Shown here: piece by piece, positions 26,799-35,785 of the stretch
How positions within the stretch are numbered: the first letter of the stretch is position 1
Layout of the letters: each line of letters starts with the position of its first letter
Assembly (NCBI GenBank): GCA_023416995.1
Contig: JAEZGI010000016.1
Span: forward strand, 27,128 to 91,127
Length of the DNA: 64,000 nt
Source of the DNA: Bacteroidota bacterium
Lineage (GTDB): Bacteria > Bacteroidota > Bacteroidia > Chitinophagales > Chitinophagaceae
Direction: 5' to 3'
Translations under genes and position numbers: made by a program
Notes under the pieces: generated by a model
The model's database searches: none
Seen by the model: the letters and a program-made list of their open reading frames with translations, nothing else
What the model was told of the DNA's origin: nothing

Positions 26799-27716
26799 AT
26801 GATTACAGTTCCCAAATATCTGAAACCAGGCGACACCATCGGAATAGTTTGCCCGGCAGGTTATATGGATAAAGAAAAAGCGGTAACCTGTGTGCAGGTC
26901 TTGCAAAACTGGGGGTTCCGCGTGCAGACAGGACTCACATTGGGAGGAAGTTCAGCCAACTATTTTTCAGGGACCGACACCGAACGTCTGCAGGATCTGC
27001 AGCGTATGCTTGATGACGACAATATCGATGCCGTTCTATGCGGGCGAGGTGGTTATGGCACCAGTCGTATTATTGATGCGCTTGATCTCACGAAGTTTCG
27101 TAAACATCCCAAATGGGTAATTGGTTTTAGTGATATCACTGCTTTGCATGCCCATATATACCGGAACTGTAAGATAGCGACCCTGCATGCACCGATGGCA
27201 GCAGCATTTAACGGGCAGGGATATGCGAACGAATACGTGGGTTCGTTAAGAAACGCTTTAGAGGGTAAGCCCGCACACTATGCAGTTTCGCCGCACGATT
27301 TCAATGTGCCCGGCGAAGTGTCTGCGCCGCTGGTGGGTGGCAATCTTTCCGTAATAGTGCATCTGCTGGGTACAGACTCAGAACTAAAAACTAAAAACCG
27401 CATCCTGTTCCTGGAAGATGTAGGTGAGCAGCTTTATAGTATCGACAGGATGATGCTGCAATTGCGAAGAACCGGCAAACTGGATCGCGTTGCCGGACTG
27501 ATTGTGGGAGGATTTACCGATTTAAAAGATACAGAACGTCCTTTCGGAAAAACGGTAATGGAAATAATACATGGACACCTGCAGGATTATAACTATCCCA
27601 TAGCGTTTGGCTTCCCCGTGAGCCATGACAAGGAAAATGTTGCATTAAAAATAGGAGTGGGATACACACTTAAAGTAACCCATGAAGGCGTTACTTTAAC
27701 TGAAATTCCATTATAA
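26799..27716 (+). CDS. LD-carboxypeptidase, S66 family, no signal peptide
   Basis: A paralogue of the preceding gene, 305 residues long and clearly homologous along its whole length (KPGDTIGIVCPAGYM, CGRGGYGTSRIIDALD). The catalytic set is complete: Ser in WVIGFSDITALH, Glu in LFLEDVGEQLYS and His in FPVSHDKEN. It lacks the leader of its neighbour and is predicted to act in the cytoplasm on recycled muropeptides. The tandem arrangement suggests duplication followed by division of labour between compartments, or an activity on a different peptide such as a microcin-like substrate for one copy. Confidence 0.9.
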   Translation: MITVPKYLKPGDTIGIVCPAGYMDKEKAVTCVQVLQNWGFRVQTGLTLGGSSANYFSGTDTERLQDLQRMLDDDNIDAVLCGRGGYGTSRIIDALDLTKFRKHPKWVIGFSDITALHAHIYRNCKIATLHAPMAAAFNGQGYANEYVGSLRNALEGKPAHYAVSPHDFNVPGEVSAPLVGGNLSVIVHLLGTDSELKTKNRILFLEDVGEQLYSIDRMMLQLRRTGKLDRVAGLIVGGFTDLKDTERPFGKTVMEIIHGHLQDYNYPIAFGFPVSHDKENVALKIGVGYTLKVTHEGVTLTEIPL

Positions 27717-27795
27717 CCTGGTTACCGGAAATTGCCGGCCGTATTGAATTTGATCAGTATCGCCTCTTCATCGCAAGGCGACTAAAATTTACACG

Positions 27796-28734
27796 TTGAC
27801 ACTTGCACAGTTAGAATATATAGTCGCCGTTGACAGTCTGCGTCATTTTGCACTGGCCGCTGAACATTGTTATATCACGCAGCCAACGATTAGCATGCAG
27901 ATCAATAAACTGGAACAGGAATTGGGTCTGAAATTATTTGATCGCAGTAAACAACCCGTCATTCCTACCGAAGCAGGGGCCGAGATCATCAAAGAGGCAC
28001 GTAAAATACTGGCGGGTAAACAGCAGATTGAAGAGCTTGTTGCTAACCGGAAAGGCATATTGAAAGGTGAATTAAAAGTTGGAATCATTCCCACGCTGGC
28101 ACCTTATCTATTGCCTTTGTTCGTGCAGTCTTTTACTAAACTATACCCGGATGTGCGCCTGTCGATCAGCGAAATGATGACCGAAACAATCATCGCGCGA
28201 TTGCGAGAAGGGCGCATTGATGCAGGTATCCTGGTAACACCATTGATGGAAAACGGTATCAGTGAATCAGTACTTTTTTACGAAGAGTTGATGGTATATG
28301 TTTCAAAGAAAAATGAGGCGTACAAAAAAAATTATGTGCTGGCGAAAGATATAGATCCAAACAAACTTTGGATGCTGGAAGAAGGACATTGTTTTCGTTC
28401 GCAGATTGTGAATCTTTGCGAATTGCAAAAAGCCAGCAGACAATACAACAGTTTTGAATATGAGGCAGGAAGTATCGAAACATTGCGAAGAATGGTCGAT
28501 ACAAATGATGGCATGACGATCTTACCGGAGCTTGCCACTTATGACCTTCAGGAATCGCAGAAGCAGCAGGTGCGCAGGTTTCGCAGCCCAACGCCAATGC
28601 GAGAAGTGAGTCTCGTTGTGCATCGCGACTTTATCAAAAAACGATTGGTGGAGATGTTGAAACAAGAGATCCTGCGATCGATACCAGAAAAAATCCGGAA
28701 GAATAAAAATACGGTAGTAGTGCCGGTGCAATAA
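27796..28734 (+). CDS. oxyR: OxyR-type LysR family peroxide-sensing regulator
   Basis: LysR-type transcription factor. The winged helix-turn-helix is at residues 1-60 (FALAAEHCYITQPTISMQI), followed by the linker helix and effector domain. The stretch EEGHCFRSQIVNLC places two cysteines nine residues apart in the same context as Cys199 and Cys208 of E. coli OxyR (DGHCLRDQAMGFC). A peroxide-formed disulfide switch is therefore likely. The start is TTG at 27796, giving MTLAQLEYIVAVDSL as in homologues. No catalase or peroxidase gene lies beside it. The stop codon directly abuts the stop of the convergent hydrolase gene. Confidence 0.92.
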   Translation: MTLAQLEYIVAVDSLRHFALAAEHCYITQPTISMQINKLEQELGLKLFDRSKQPVIPTEAGAEIIKEARKILAGKQQIEELVANRKGILKGELKVGIIPTLAPYLLPLFVQSFTKLYPDVRLSISEMMTETIIARLREGRIDAGILVTPLMENGISESVLFYEELMVYVSKKNEAYKKNYVLAKDIDPNKLWMLEEGHCFRSQIVNLCELQKASRQYNSFEYEAGSIETLRRMVDTNDGMTILPELATYDLQESQKQQVRRFRSPTPMREVSLVVHRDFIKKRLVEMLKQEILRSIPEKIRKNKNTVVVPVQ

Positions 28735-29550
28735 TCATTTTTTCAACAGCGAATCAAGTTTTGCCACCACAACAGGGGCCACGGTGAGATCATTATGACC
28801 GCCGTCTTTAACTTCAATAAATTCGCTTCCGGGTTTCAGCACCGCCTTTAATTTCCTGGCATTTCTGATGGGTATCAGGTTGTCATCATCACCATGAAAT
28901 ATCGTTACCGGGGCATCAACATTCTTCAGGTAATCACCCGTTGGAAGTTTCAGCGTCATGATATTTTCAAATGGATAGATCGGCGCATAACTTGAAAATA
29001 ACGAGGGTATACTGTAATAAGGTGTTTCTAAAATAAGACTGCGGCAATCTCTGATCGATGCAAGTTGCGCGGCTATACCGGAACCTAATGATCGTCCGTA
29101 AATAATGATGCTGTCCGGCGGAAATCGTGACCTTGCCAGTTTATAAAAAGTAAGTGCCCAGTCGTACAAACGCTGTTCTGTGAAATTGCCGGTGCTTTTG
29201 CCAAAACCCGGGTAATCGAGCATCCATACCTCATATCCGTGTTTTGTAAACATTGGCGCGGCATGATTATACTCGCTGATATTATGGCTGTTGCCATGAA
29301 AATACAATATGACCCCTTTCACCGGGTACTTGCCCGTTGTGAACTGGATGATGTTCATAGAACTATTCGTGGTGTATGGAATGTTTATCTCGCGATAAGG
29401 TTCCTCAAAATCATATTTGTGATCTTTTGGCAATTGTTCGGGATGAAGCAGGATGTAATCCTGCAGATAATAAACAAAGATTCCGCCCAGTGCGTAAATC
29501 AAAACAATTGCCCGAATCCAACGTAGTACTAATTTCTTATTCATTGCCAT
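28735..29550 (-). CDS. Alpha/beta hydrolase with N-terminal membrane anchor (ABHD13/17-like)
   Basis: Serine hydrolase of 271 residues. A hydrophobic N-terminal helix (about residues 12-30) probably anchors it, followed by the alpha/beta fold. The nucleophile elbow is YGRSLGSG, the acid is in FHGDDDNLIPI and the His is in DGGHNDLT, so the triad is complete. HGNSHN supplies the oxyanion region. The substrate is unknown; related proteins act as thioesterases or esterases. ATG 29550 is 9 bp after the kup stop, so it is the second gene of a kup operon. ATG 29544 is an alternative start. Confidence 0.82.
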   Translation of the reverse strand: MAMNKKLVLRWIRAIVLIYALGGIFVYYLQDYILLHPEQLPKDHKYDFEEPYREINIPYTTNSSMNIIQFTTGKYPVKGVILYFHGNSHNISEYNHAAPMFTKHGYEVWMLDYPGFGKSTGNFTEQRLYDWALTFYKLARSRFPPDSIIIYGRSLGSGIAAQLASIRDCRSLILETPYYSIPSLFSSYAPIYPFENIMTLKLPTGDYLKNVDAPVTIFHGDDDNLIPIRNARKLKAVLKPGSEFIEVKDGGHNDLTVAPVVVAKLDSLLKK

Positions 29551-29559
29551 GCGCCCGGA

Positions 29560-31545
29560 TTATTCTTCGGGATGTATTCTTTTCAAATTCAGATTGGTTA
29601 CCGGCGCCACAATCAATGGGAATTTCTCAATGGTTACATTGGCAGTGTCGAGGCCAAAACCTTTTTCTTCTGACAAAGAAAGTTCTTTCAGCCAGAAATA
29701 CAATTTCATCACGACCCTTTCAAAAAATGGCAGCTCGTTATCCTGGCTCAGGTATTTTTCCATCACAATAAACTGGAAGTCGCCGACCACGTTGTTTCGC
29801 TCCAATGATTCGTACCGGCTCGTGATATTCACTTCTTTGTTGGCAACAAGATCAGCTACTACTTTCCGGAACATGAGGTTGATCTTAGGTTCCATTCTGA
29901 AACCAAGGCGGAACTCCACCCGGATGATATCGTTTGGAATGATATGGTCCACCTTGTATTCGCAGGTGTAAGGATCATCCAGCGTATCCACATGCACGAA
30001 CCAGTATATATCTGAACGTTTGGGTTTTTTATTGAGGATAGAATAAATGATCTTATGTTCAATTTCCTTGGGATTGTTTGCGCTGGTCAGATACACAAGA
30101 TGCGTAGCGTATTTTGGCACGGTTCTGTCGTTGCTCAGTTCCTGTATCTGTGGTATATAATGTTCCAGCCGCACAAATTCAACATATCGGTTTTTGATCT
30201 TGCGGCTGCGGAACCATACGTACATCACTCCAAACATCACTCCACCCATAATGAGTGTTATATACCCGCCATGAGTAAATTTTTGTAAAAGTGCAATGAG
30301 GTAAGCTGCTTCAATAATAAAAAACGCAATCAGGAACACATAGATCCAGATAGCTTTCACCCGTTTTATAATAAGATAATTCGAGAACAGGATAGTGGTG
30401 GTAATCATGGTAACAATAATCGCCAGGCCATAAGCCGCTTCCATCCGGTTTGATTCACGGAAATATAATACGACGCCTACGCAACCAATAAATAAAAGCA
30501 TATTGATCGCCGGAATAAACAACTGGCCCTTTTCTTCAGAAGGATACCTGATTTTAAATTTCGGCCAGAGATTAAGACGCATCGCTTCGCTGATCAGCGT
30601 AAAGGATCCGGAGATCATTGCCTGGCTCGCGATGATAGCCGCAGTAGTGGCTATAATGACGCCTACAATAATAAACCAGTGTGGCATCAGGTCATAAAAT
30701 GCGTTGATGCCCATATCTTTTCTCAATGCACTGGTAACAGTAAGGCCGGTATAGTTGGCCATAAGGTATGCACCCTGTCCGAAGTAATTCAGCAACAAAC
30801 AGCTTTTTACGTAAATCCAGGAGACGCGGATGTTGTCGCGGCCGCAATGACCAAGATCGCTGTACAACGCTTCGGCCCCGGTGGTGCAGAGAAAAACCGC
30901 ACCAAGCAGCCAGAAACCCTGGGGATAGGTAGCCAGGAAATTGATGGCGTAATAGGGGCTGAGCGCTTTGAATATTGAAAGGTCATCGAATATGTGCCAG
31001 GCACCCAGTACGGCCAGCATAGAAAACCAGATGAACATGATCGGCCCAAACAGTTTACCGATTGCCGTGGTGCCAAATTGCTGGAGGAAGAAAAACAGCA
31101 CCAGGATGCTGATCACGATAATGACGATCGTATCATCATGAGTGCCGAGCTCTCGCAACGCAGGTAGCTCCCGCAAACCTTCAATCGCTGAAGTAATAGA
31201 AATTGGTGGTGTAATGATACCATCGGCAAGAAGGGCAGCGCCACCGAGCATTGCCGGCACCACCAGCCATTTTTTCTGCCGGCGCACCAGCGCATATAAT
31301 GCAAAGGTGCCGCCTTCACCGCGGTTATCTGCTTTCAGCACCAGTAATACGTATTTCAATGTGGTCTGAAGTGTAAGCGTCCAGATGATACAGGATAAGC
31401 TTCCAACTATCAGGTCCTCACTGATCGTGTTATTACTGATGATTGCGTTAAAAACGTAGAGAGGGGATGTTCCGATGTCTCCGTAAATAATTCCCAATGC
31501 TATGATGAGCCCGGCGGTGGTGACTTTGTTCGTCTGTTTGCCCAC
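29560..31545 (-). CDS. kup: Low-affinity potassium uptake transporter Kup
   Basis: KUP/HAK/KT family potassium-proton symporter of the inner membrane. The N-terminus has the diagnostic GIIYGDIGTSPLYVF. About 12 transmembrane helices follow, including GGEGGTFALYALVRR-like and FLCTTGAEALYSDLGHCGR segments typical of the family. A soluble C-terminal domain of about 200 residues closes the protein. The length is 661 residues. The leader carries a hairpin close to the predicted transcription start. The hydrolase gene follows after 9 bp. Confidence 0.96.
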   Translation of the reverse strand: MGKQTNKVTTAGLIIALGIIYGDIGTSPLYVFNAIISNNTISEDLIVGSLSCIIWTLTLQTTLKYVLLVLKADNRGEGGTFALYALVRRQKKWLVVPAMLGGAALLADGIITPPISITSAIEGLRELPALRELGTHDDTIVIIVISILVLFFFLQQFGTTAIGKLFGPIMFIWFSMLAVLGAWHIFDDLSIFKALSPYYAINFLATYPQGFWLLGAVFLCTTGAEALYSDLGHCGRDNIRVSWIYVKSCLLLNYFGQGAYLMANYTGLTVTSALRKDMGINAFYDLMPHWFIIVGVIIATTAAIIASQAMISGSFTLISEAMRLNLWPKFKIRYPSEEKGQLFIPAINMLLFIGCVGVVLYFRESNRMEAAYGLAIIVTMITTTILFSNYLIIKRVKAIWIYVFLIAFFIIEAAYLIALLQKFTHGGYITLIMGGVMFGVMYVWFRSRKIKNRYVEFVRLEHYIPQIQELSNDRTVPKYATHLVYLTSANNPKEIEHKIIYSILNKKPKRSDIYWFVHVDTLDDPYTCEYKVDHIIPNDIIRVEFRLGFRMEPKINLMFRKVVADLVANKEVNITSRYESLERNNVVGDFQFIVMEKYLSQDNELPFFERVVMKLYFWLKELSLSEEKGFGLDTANVTIEKFPLIVAPVTNLNLKRIHPEE

Positions 31546-31592
31546 GGTATAAATAGTTGAGTGTGGCCAGGATAGTTCCTGCTAAAGAAAAT

Positions 31593-31624
31593 TGCGCCAG
31601 GATCACTGGCGCAGAACAAAGGTA
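31593..31624 (-). promoter_or_regulatory. Probable kup -7 element and leader hairpin
   Basis: On the minus strand a TACCTTTG element (31624-31617) fits TANNTTTG, but no TTTG lies 19 bp upstream of it. Starting about where the RNA would begin is an 8-bp stem TGCGCCAG / CTGGCGCA (31613-31593) with a 5-base loop, followed by ATTTTCTTT. This resembles a terminator inside the leader, about 50 bp before the kup ATG. Confidence 0.4.
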
Positions 31625-31690
31625 TAGGGAAAATTGAGATTTAACCGATGTTTTGTAGTTATATATAAAAGCCTAAAATCAGCGCCAAAG

Positions 31691-31721
31691 TTTGGGCACC
31701 CGTTGCACAATCGTTAATTTG
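31691..31721 (+). promoter_or_regulatory. Promoter of the secreted-protein gene at 31751
   Basis: TTTG at 31691-31694, a 19-base spacer and TTAATTTG at 31714-31721 match TTTG-N19-TANNTTTG at all fixed positions but one. The ATG at 31751 is 30 bp downstream, a normal leader length. Confidence 0.6.
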
Positions 31722-31750
31722 GCATAAGCGAATTGCCCGACCATAAAAAG

Positions 31751-33301
31751 ATGAAAAAAACCTGTATGAACCTTAAACAATTCCTGGCTTTTATTATACT
31801 CACTGCTTTTTCTTTTACATCCTTTGCGCAACGAATCTACTACTCTGAACCAGAGCGGGAGGATAGCCGTCGTACCAATTTTGAAATAATTGGTAAGGTT
31901 GGTAACAATGTGCTGATTTTCAAAAACAACCGGTCAGATAACGATATCAGCGTTTATGACCAGGAAATGAAATTAATAGATCGCATCAACCTTAACAAAA
32001 GCAACCGCTGGGTTAATGTTGACTTCATTCCCTATGCCGATCATGCCTGGATGATTTATCAATACCAGGAGAAAAACATACTGTATTGTATGGGCGTGAA
32101 ACTGAACAGCCAGGGTAAGATGATGATTGATCCGATAGAGCTCGACACCACCCGGATCGGCTGGTCGGCCAACAATAAAATCTACACAACGATCTTCAGC
32201 GATGATAAAAAGAAGATCATGATCTTTAAGATCAACAGTAAAAACCAGAATAATTTCGTTTTTACCACATTGTTGTTTGATGAAGACCTCAAACTTCAGA
32301 CAAAACACCAGGTGAATATGCCGATGGAAGAGAAAAACGACTATTTCACCGATTTTCTCGTGGATAATGAAGGAGATATGGTGTTTGGTAAATACATCAG
32401 GAAGGGAAACAACGATTATATCACGGATCTTAAACTGATAGTCAAACCTGCACAGGAAGCGCAATTCAACATGCAGGATCTCAAAAGCGGAGACCGGTTG
32501 CTGGATGAAATAAAAATCAAGGTTGATAATACAAACCGGCGCTACCTTTTCAGTGGTTTTTTTTACAAACAGCGCCGGGGCAATATCGAGGGTTTATATA
32601 CCGTGGTTTGGGATAAAGAAATCAATGGGATCAGGAAAGAGACCACCATTGCTTTTAACGATGAACTGCGCCGCTCCGCAAAGGGCCCGGATGCCAATGT
32701 GCGCCTGGCTTTCAATGATTATTTTATAAAAAATATCATCATCCGCCGGGATGGGGGGTACCTGATGGTGAGCGAGTCGATGTACACAAGTTCGCGCGGT
32801 AATGCGTTTAATCGCTGGAATTATATGGGATGGAACAGTCCCTGGGGCGCGTGGGGCGGACAAAGTTATTATTGGTCACCTTATTACAGCCCTTATGGCT
32901 GGGGCTCACCGTGGAACCGTTACGGTTATGGCAACCAGGCTACAAGATATCATTCAGATAATATCATGATCATCTCGTTTGACAAAGACGGTGGGGTTGA
33001 GTGGACAAACGTGATTCCTAAATCTCAATACGATGATGAGTCTGATGCGCTCATCTCAAATCAAATCATGAATACGGGTGGTGAGCTGCATTTCCTGTTC
33101 AATCAATATGAAAGAAGAACCTTGCTATTGAACGATCAGAGTATTGGACCCGATGGAAAAGTGACCAGGCACCCTACATTGAAAAATCTTGAACGGGGAG
33201 TGGAATTTATGCCAAGATTTGGAAAACAGATCAGTTCCAGGTCGATGATCGTTCCCTGCCAATACCGTAATTACCTGACATTTGCCAGGATAGATTTTTG
33301 A
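31751..33301 (+). CDS. Secreted protein of unknown function with Trp/Tyr/Gly-rich segment
   Basis: I do not recognise the family. It is a 516-residue protein with a clear signal peptide (MKKTCMNLKQFLAFIILTAF, cleavage probably after FTSFA). The body alternates charged and aromatic strands such as NNVLIFKNNRSDNDISVYD, which suggests a beta-propeller or beta-sandwich. Near residues 355-400 lies a low-complexity segment extremely rich in Trp, Tyr, Gly, Pro and Ser (for example WSPYYSPYGWGSPWNRYGYG), probably a flexible surface loop. A longer start at 31733 would add six residues before the signal and is unlikely. A promoter lies 30 bp upstream. Confidence 0.75.
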   Translation: MKKTCMNLKQFLAFIILTAFSFTSFAQRIYYSEPEREDSRRTNFEIIGKVGNNVLIFKNNRSDNDISVYDQEMKLIDRINLNKSNRWVNVDFIPYADHAWMIYQYQEKNILYCMGVKLNSQGKMMIDPIELDTTRIGWSANNKIYTTIFSDDKKKIMIFKINSKNQNNFVFTTLLFDEDLKLQTKHQVNMPMEEKNDYFTDFLVDNEGDMVFGKYIRKGNNDYITDLKLIVKPAQEAQFNMQDLKSGDRLLDEIKIKVDNTNRRYLFSGFFYKQRRGNIEGLYTVVWDKEINGIRKETTIAFNDELRRSAKGPDANVRLAFNDYFIKNIIIRRDGGYLMVSESMYTSSRGNAFNRWNYMGWNSPWGAWGGQSYYWSPYYSPYGWGSPWNRYGYGNQATRYHSDNIMIISFDKDGGVEWTNVIPKSQYDDESDALISNQIMNTGGELHFLFNQYERRTLLLNDQSIGPDGKVTRHPTLKNLERGVEFMPRFGKQISSRSMIVPCQYRNYLTFARIDF

Positions 33302-33444
33302 TCATAGTCCCTGATTAATAACCGATTATTCGGGGTATGTTGGTGAATATTGAAGGGTAAAATGTAATATTGACAAGTAGTTGACGTTATCAGGCTGGTC
33401 AATTTCTCCCGATCGGGGGCTCATTTTAAAATATTCAGACAACT

Positions 33445-34431
33445 GTGGTTGGGATTTTCAGGCAGAAGAGCCAGGGCAATGCGGTGTTACTGATTGTATA
33501 TGCCATGCTGTTGAAGTTCAGCATGTTTTTGCATCCTCAAGGTCCGGTGCGGCATCCTGGCGATGATCATTATCTCTATACCTGGCTGTTGCAGGTATTG
33601 GAGCCTCTTAAGCTGGCCCCCATTATCTACTCCCTGGTCAGTTTCATACTGATTTACATCCAGGCCACCCTTTTCAACCGCATCTGTAATGCACAGAAGA
33701 TGTTGCCAAAGCCTAATTTTTTGCCGGCGATGGCGTACCTATTGTTGACTTCCCTGTTTCCGGACTGGAACTATTTTTCTGCGCCTTTGATCATCAACCT
33801 GCTGCTGATCTGGATTTTTTACCGGATGACAAATCTGTACAATACGCAGAAACCCGGTGCATCTATCTTTAACATCGGTATTATAATGGGGGTGGTTACC
33901 TTGTTGTATCAGCCTGCCATCATTTTTGTGATCCTTTTGGTTTTGGCGTTATTTATCATGCGGCCGTTCAGAATACAGGAATGGCTCATCGGGATATTGG
34001 GAGTAACCCTTCCTTATTACTTCCTGTTACTGGTATTATACCTTGGTGATAACTGGCACTGGAACCAGATGTTGCCCACTGTTTCGTTTCGCCTGCCCAC
34101 AATGCCGTCGACACTTACGCTTACATTTAGTATCGCACTACTGGTGATCCCTTTTATAATAGGAGGTGTTTTTGTACAAAACAACTTGTCAAAAATGCTG
34201 ATCCAGGGTCGGAAAAACTGGAGTCTTTTATTGCTTTTTCTCATTATGTCGTTGCTCATCATCGTGGTTAACGGGGGCGAAGATAACTATGTAAACTGGG
34301 CCCTTTCGGTGATGCCTTTGGCTGCTTTTCATGCTGCAGCCTATTTTTACCCGGCAAAAAAACTGTTTGCAGTGGTGATGCACTATATCATTTTTGCATT
34401 TGCGCTATACGTCAATTATTTCCAGCAGTGA
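33445..34431 (+). CDS. DUF6427 family membrane protein
   Basis: A polytopic protein of 328 residues with roughly nine hydrophobic helices and short loops. The N-terminus (VGIFRQKSQGNAVLLIVYAM, then FLHPQGPV) matches what I recall of the Bacteroidota DUF6427 family, whose function is unknown. The start is GTG at 33445; no ATG lies near the conserved N-terminus. A pair of charged/aromatic loops (GDDHYLYTWLL, GGEDNYVNWALS) could face the periplasm. It precedes purQ by 36 bp, but purQ has its own -7 element, so co-transcription is uncertain. Confidence 0.7.
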   Translation: MVGIFRQKSQGNAVLLIVYAMLLKFSMFLHPQGPVRHPGDDHYLYTWLLQVLEPLKLAPIIYSLVSFILIYIQATLFNRICNAQKMLPKPNFLPAMAYLLLTSLFPDWNYFSAPLIINLLLIWIFYRMTNLYNTQKPGASIFNIGIIMGVVTLLYQPAIIFVILLVLALFIMRPFRIQEWLIGILGVTLPYYFLLLVLYLGDNWHWNQMLPTVSFRLPTMPSTLTLTFSIALLVIPFIIGGVFVQNNLSKMLIQGRKNWSLLLLFLIMSLLIIVVNGGEDNYVNWALSVMPLAAFHAAAYFYPAKKLFAVVMHYIIFAFALYVNYFQQ

Positions 34432-34436
34432 TTTCT

Positions 34437-34444
34437 TATCTTTG
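34437..34444 (+). promoter_or_regulatory. Candidate purQ -7 promoter element
   Basis: TATCTTTG fits TANNTTTG exactly and lies 24 bp before the purQ ATG. The expected upstream TTTG at a 19-bp spacing is absent, so this is only a partial promoter match. Confidence 0.35.
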
Positions 34445-34467
34445 ACACATTCACTCAAAATCAGAAC

Positions 34468-35193
34468 ATGAAATTCGGAGTTGTTGTTTTCCCGGGATCT
34501 AATTGCGACCGTGATATGCAGGAAGCGTTACAGCACGGCCTGGACCAGGAAGTGGTAATGCTGTGGCACAAGGATAAATCGTTGGATGGGTTTACAACGG
34601 ATGATTGTATCGTATTACCTGGTGGTTTTTCATATGGAGATTATCTGCGTTGTGGTGCGATTGCCCGTTTCAGCCCCATGATGCAAAGTGTAATTGAATT
34701 TGCAAAAAAAGGTGGAAAAGTACTGGGAGTTTGCAATGGCTTCCAGATCTTATGTGAATCACATTTGCTGCCGGGCGTGTTGCTTCGGAATGCCAACCAG
34801 CAGTTTGTTTGTAAGAACGTTTATGTCACCGCGCCAGGTTCCGGCCGGGTGTTGAAACTGCCTGTTGCCCACGGAGAGGGTCGTTTTTACGCAGATGAAA
34901 AACTGTTGGATGAATTAGAGGCAAACAACCAGGTGATCTATCGCTATTGCGATGAAAACGGGAACGTAAGTAATGAAGTGAATCCTAACGGCATTGTAAA
35001 CCCGAACGGGGCCACCCGTAACATTGCCGGGATCTGTAATAAAGAAAGAACTGTTTTTGGAATGATGCCGCATCCTGAGCGTGCCTGTTCGCCTACCTTG
35101 GGCAATAACGACGGCCGCGCGGTGTTCGAAACCTTGTTGGGCCTGGAAATCAATGGAATTGCCAAACCCGTAACAGAACTGGTGAACATTTAG
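34468..35193 (+). CDS. purQ: Phosphoribosylformylglycinamidine synthase subunit PurQ (glutaminase)
   Basis: Class I glutamine amidotransferase subunit that feeds ammonia to PurL in step four of purine synthesis. The N-terminus KFGVVVFPGSNCDRD, the nucleophile Cys in LGVCNGFQIL and the His-Glu pair in MMPHPERACSP are all present. At 241 residues it is the stand-alone small subunit, which implies the split PurL-PurQ-PurS complex rather than the single large enzyme. The partners are not in the window. ATG 34468 is well supported by the N-terminal motif. Confidence 0.96.
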   Translation: MKFGVVVFPGSNCDRDMQEALQHGLDQEVVMLWHKDKSLDGFTTDDCIVLPGGFSYGDYLRCGAIARFSPMMQSVIEFAKKGGKVLGVCNGFQILCESHLLPGVLLRNANQQFVCKNVYVTAPGSGRVLKLPVAHGEGRFYADEKLLDELEANNQVIYRYCDENGNVSNEVNPNGIVNPNGATRNIAGICNKERTVFGMMPHPERACSPTLGNNDGRAVFETLLGLEINGIAKPVTELVNI

Positions 35194-35259
35194 ATTTTTA
35201 TTAGCATAATATCATAGACTTTTGTAGCCTCGTATGAGTTATAGTTCTAAACAACCATC

Positions 35260-35712
35260 ATGAAGCACATTTTACTTATTTGTACTATTCTTCTCTCTGG
35301 TCTATGTTCGATCGCGCAATCAAGCAAACAGGTGAAATGGTCATTTACCTCGAAAAAAATAGCCGATAAAACTTACGAGGTACATATGACTGCAGATATC
35401 AACCCTAACTGGCATATGTATGCGCAGGATGCCGGTGAAGGTCCCCAGCCGACTGCATTTAATTTTACAAAAAACCCTTTGCTGAGTTTCGACGGCAATG
35501 TAAAGGAAGTTGGAAAGTTGAAGAAAGTATATGAGGATGCATTTAAGTCGGAAGTGAGGTTTTACGAAAAGTCGGTTAACTTCATCCAGGTGGTCAAAGT
35601 TCGTGGTAATGCCAAAACCAATCTCACCGGTAAGGTTGAGTTCATGGTTTGCGATGATAAATCCTGTTTACCTCCGGCAGAAGTGCCATTTGCGGTTGCT
35701 ATCGGCGGTTAA
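35260..35712 (+). CDS. Stand-alone DsbD alpha-domain protein (periplasmic thiol carrier)
   Basis: A 150-residue exported protein: signal peptide MKHILLICTILLSGLCSIAQ, then one immunoglobulin-like domain. It matches the N-terminal (alpha) domain of DsbD, which takes electrons from the membrane domain and passes them to periplasmic partners. The pair CDDKSC followed by LPPAEVPF corresponds to the active cysteines of the alpha domain (C-x5-C before YPP in E. coli; here the spacing is one shorter). It sits directly upstream of the full dsbD gene, separated by a terminator hairpin, and probably supplies the redox function that the larger protein's own N-domain has lost. Confidence 0.85.
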   Translation: MKHILLICTILLSGLCSIAQSSKQVKWSFTSKKIADKTYEVHMTADINPNWHMYAQDAGEGPQPTAFNFTKNPLLSFDGNVKEVGKLKKVYEDAFKSEVRFYEKSVNFIQVVKVRGNAKTNLTGKVEFMVCDDKSCLPPAEVPFAVAIGG

Positions 35713-35736
35713 TGGTTGCTCCATCTTAATATAGTT

Positions 35737-35771
35737 AACGAGTTCTTTGCAGAACTCGTTCTTTTTTCTTT
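35737..35771 (+). terminator. Rho-independent terminator between the DsbD alpha-domain gene and dsbD
   Basis: A perfect 10-bp stem AACGAGTTCT / AGAACTCGTT with a TTGC loop is followed by CTTTTTTCTTT. It ends only 15 bp before the dsbD ATG at 35786, so it may attenuate rather than fully stop transcription into dsbD. Confidence 0.85.
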
Positions 35772-35785
35772 ATGAATCTGAGCTC

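Noticed and set aside
16158..31545. Genomic island
   Set aside because: The genes are ordinary chromosomal functions with no integrase, transposase, attachment repeat or obvious composition shift.
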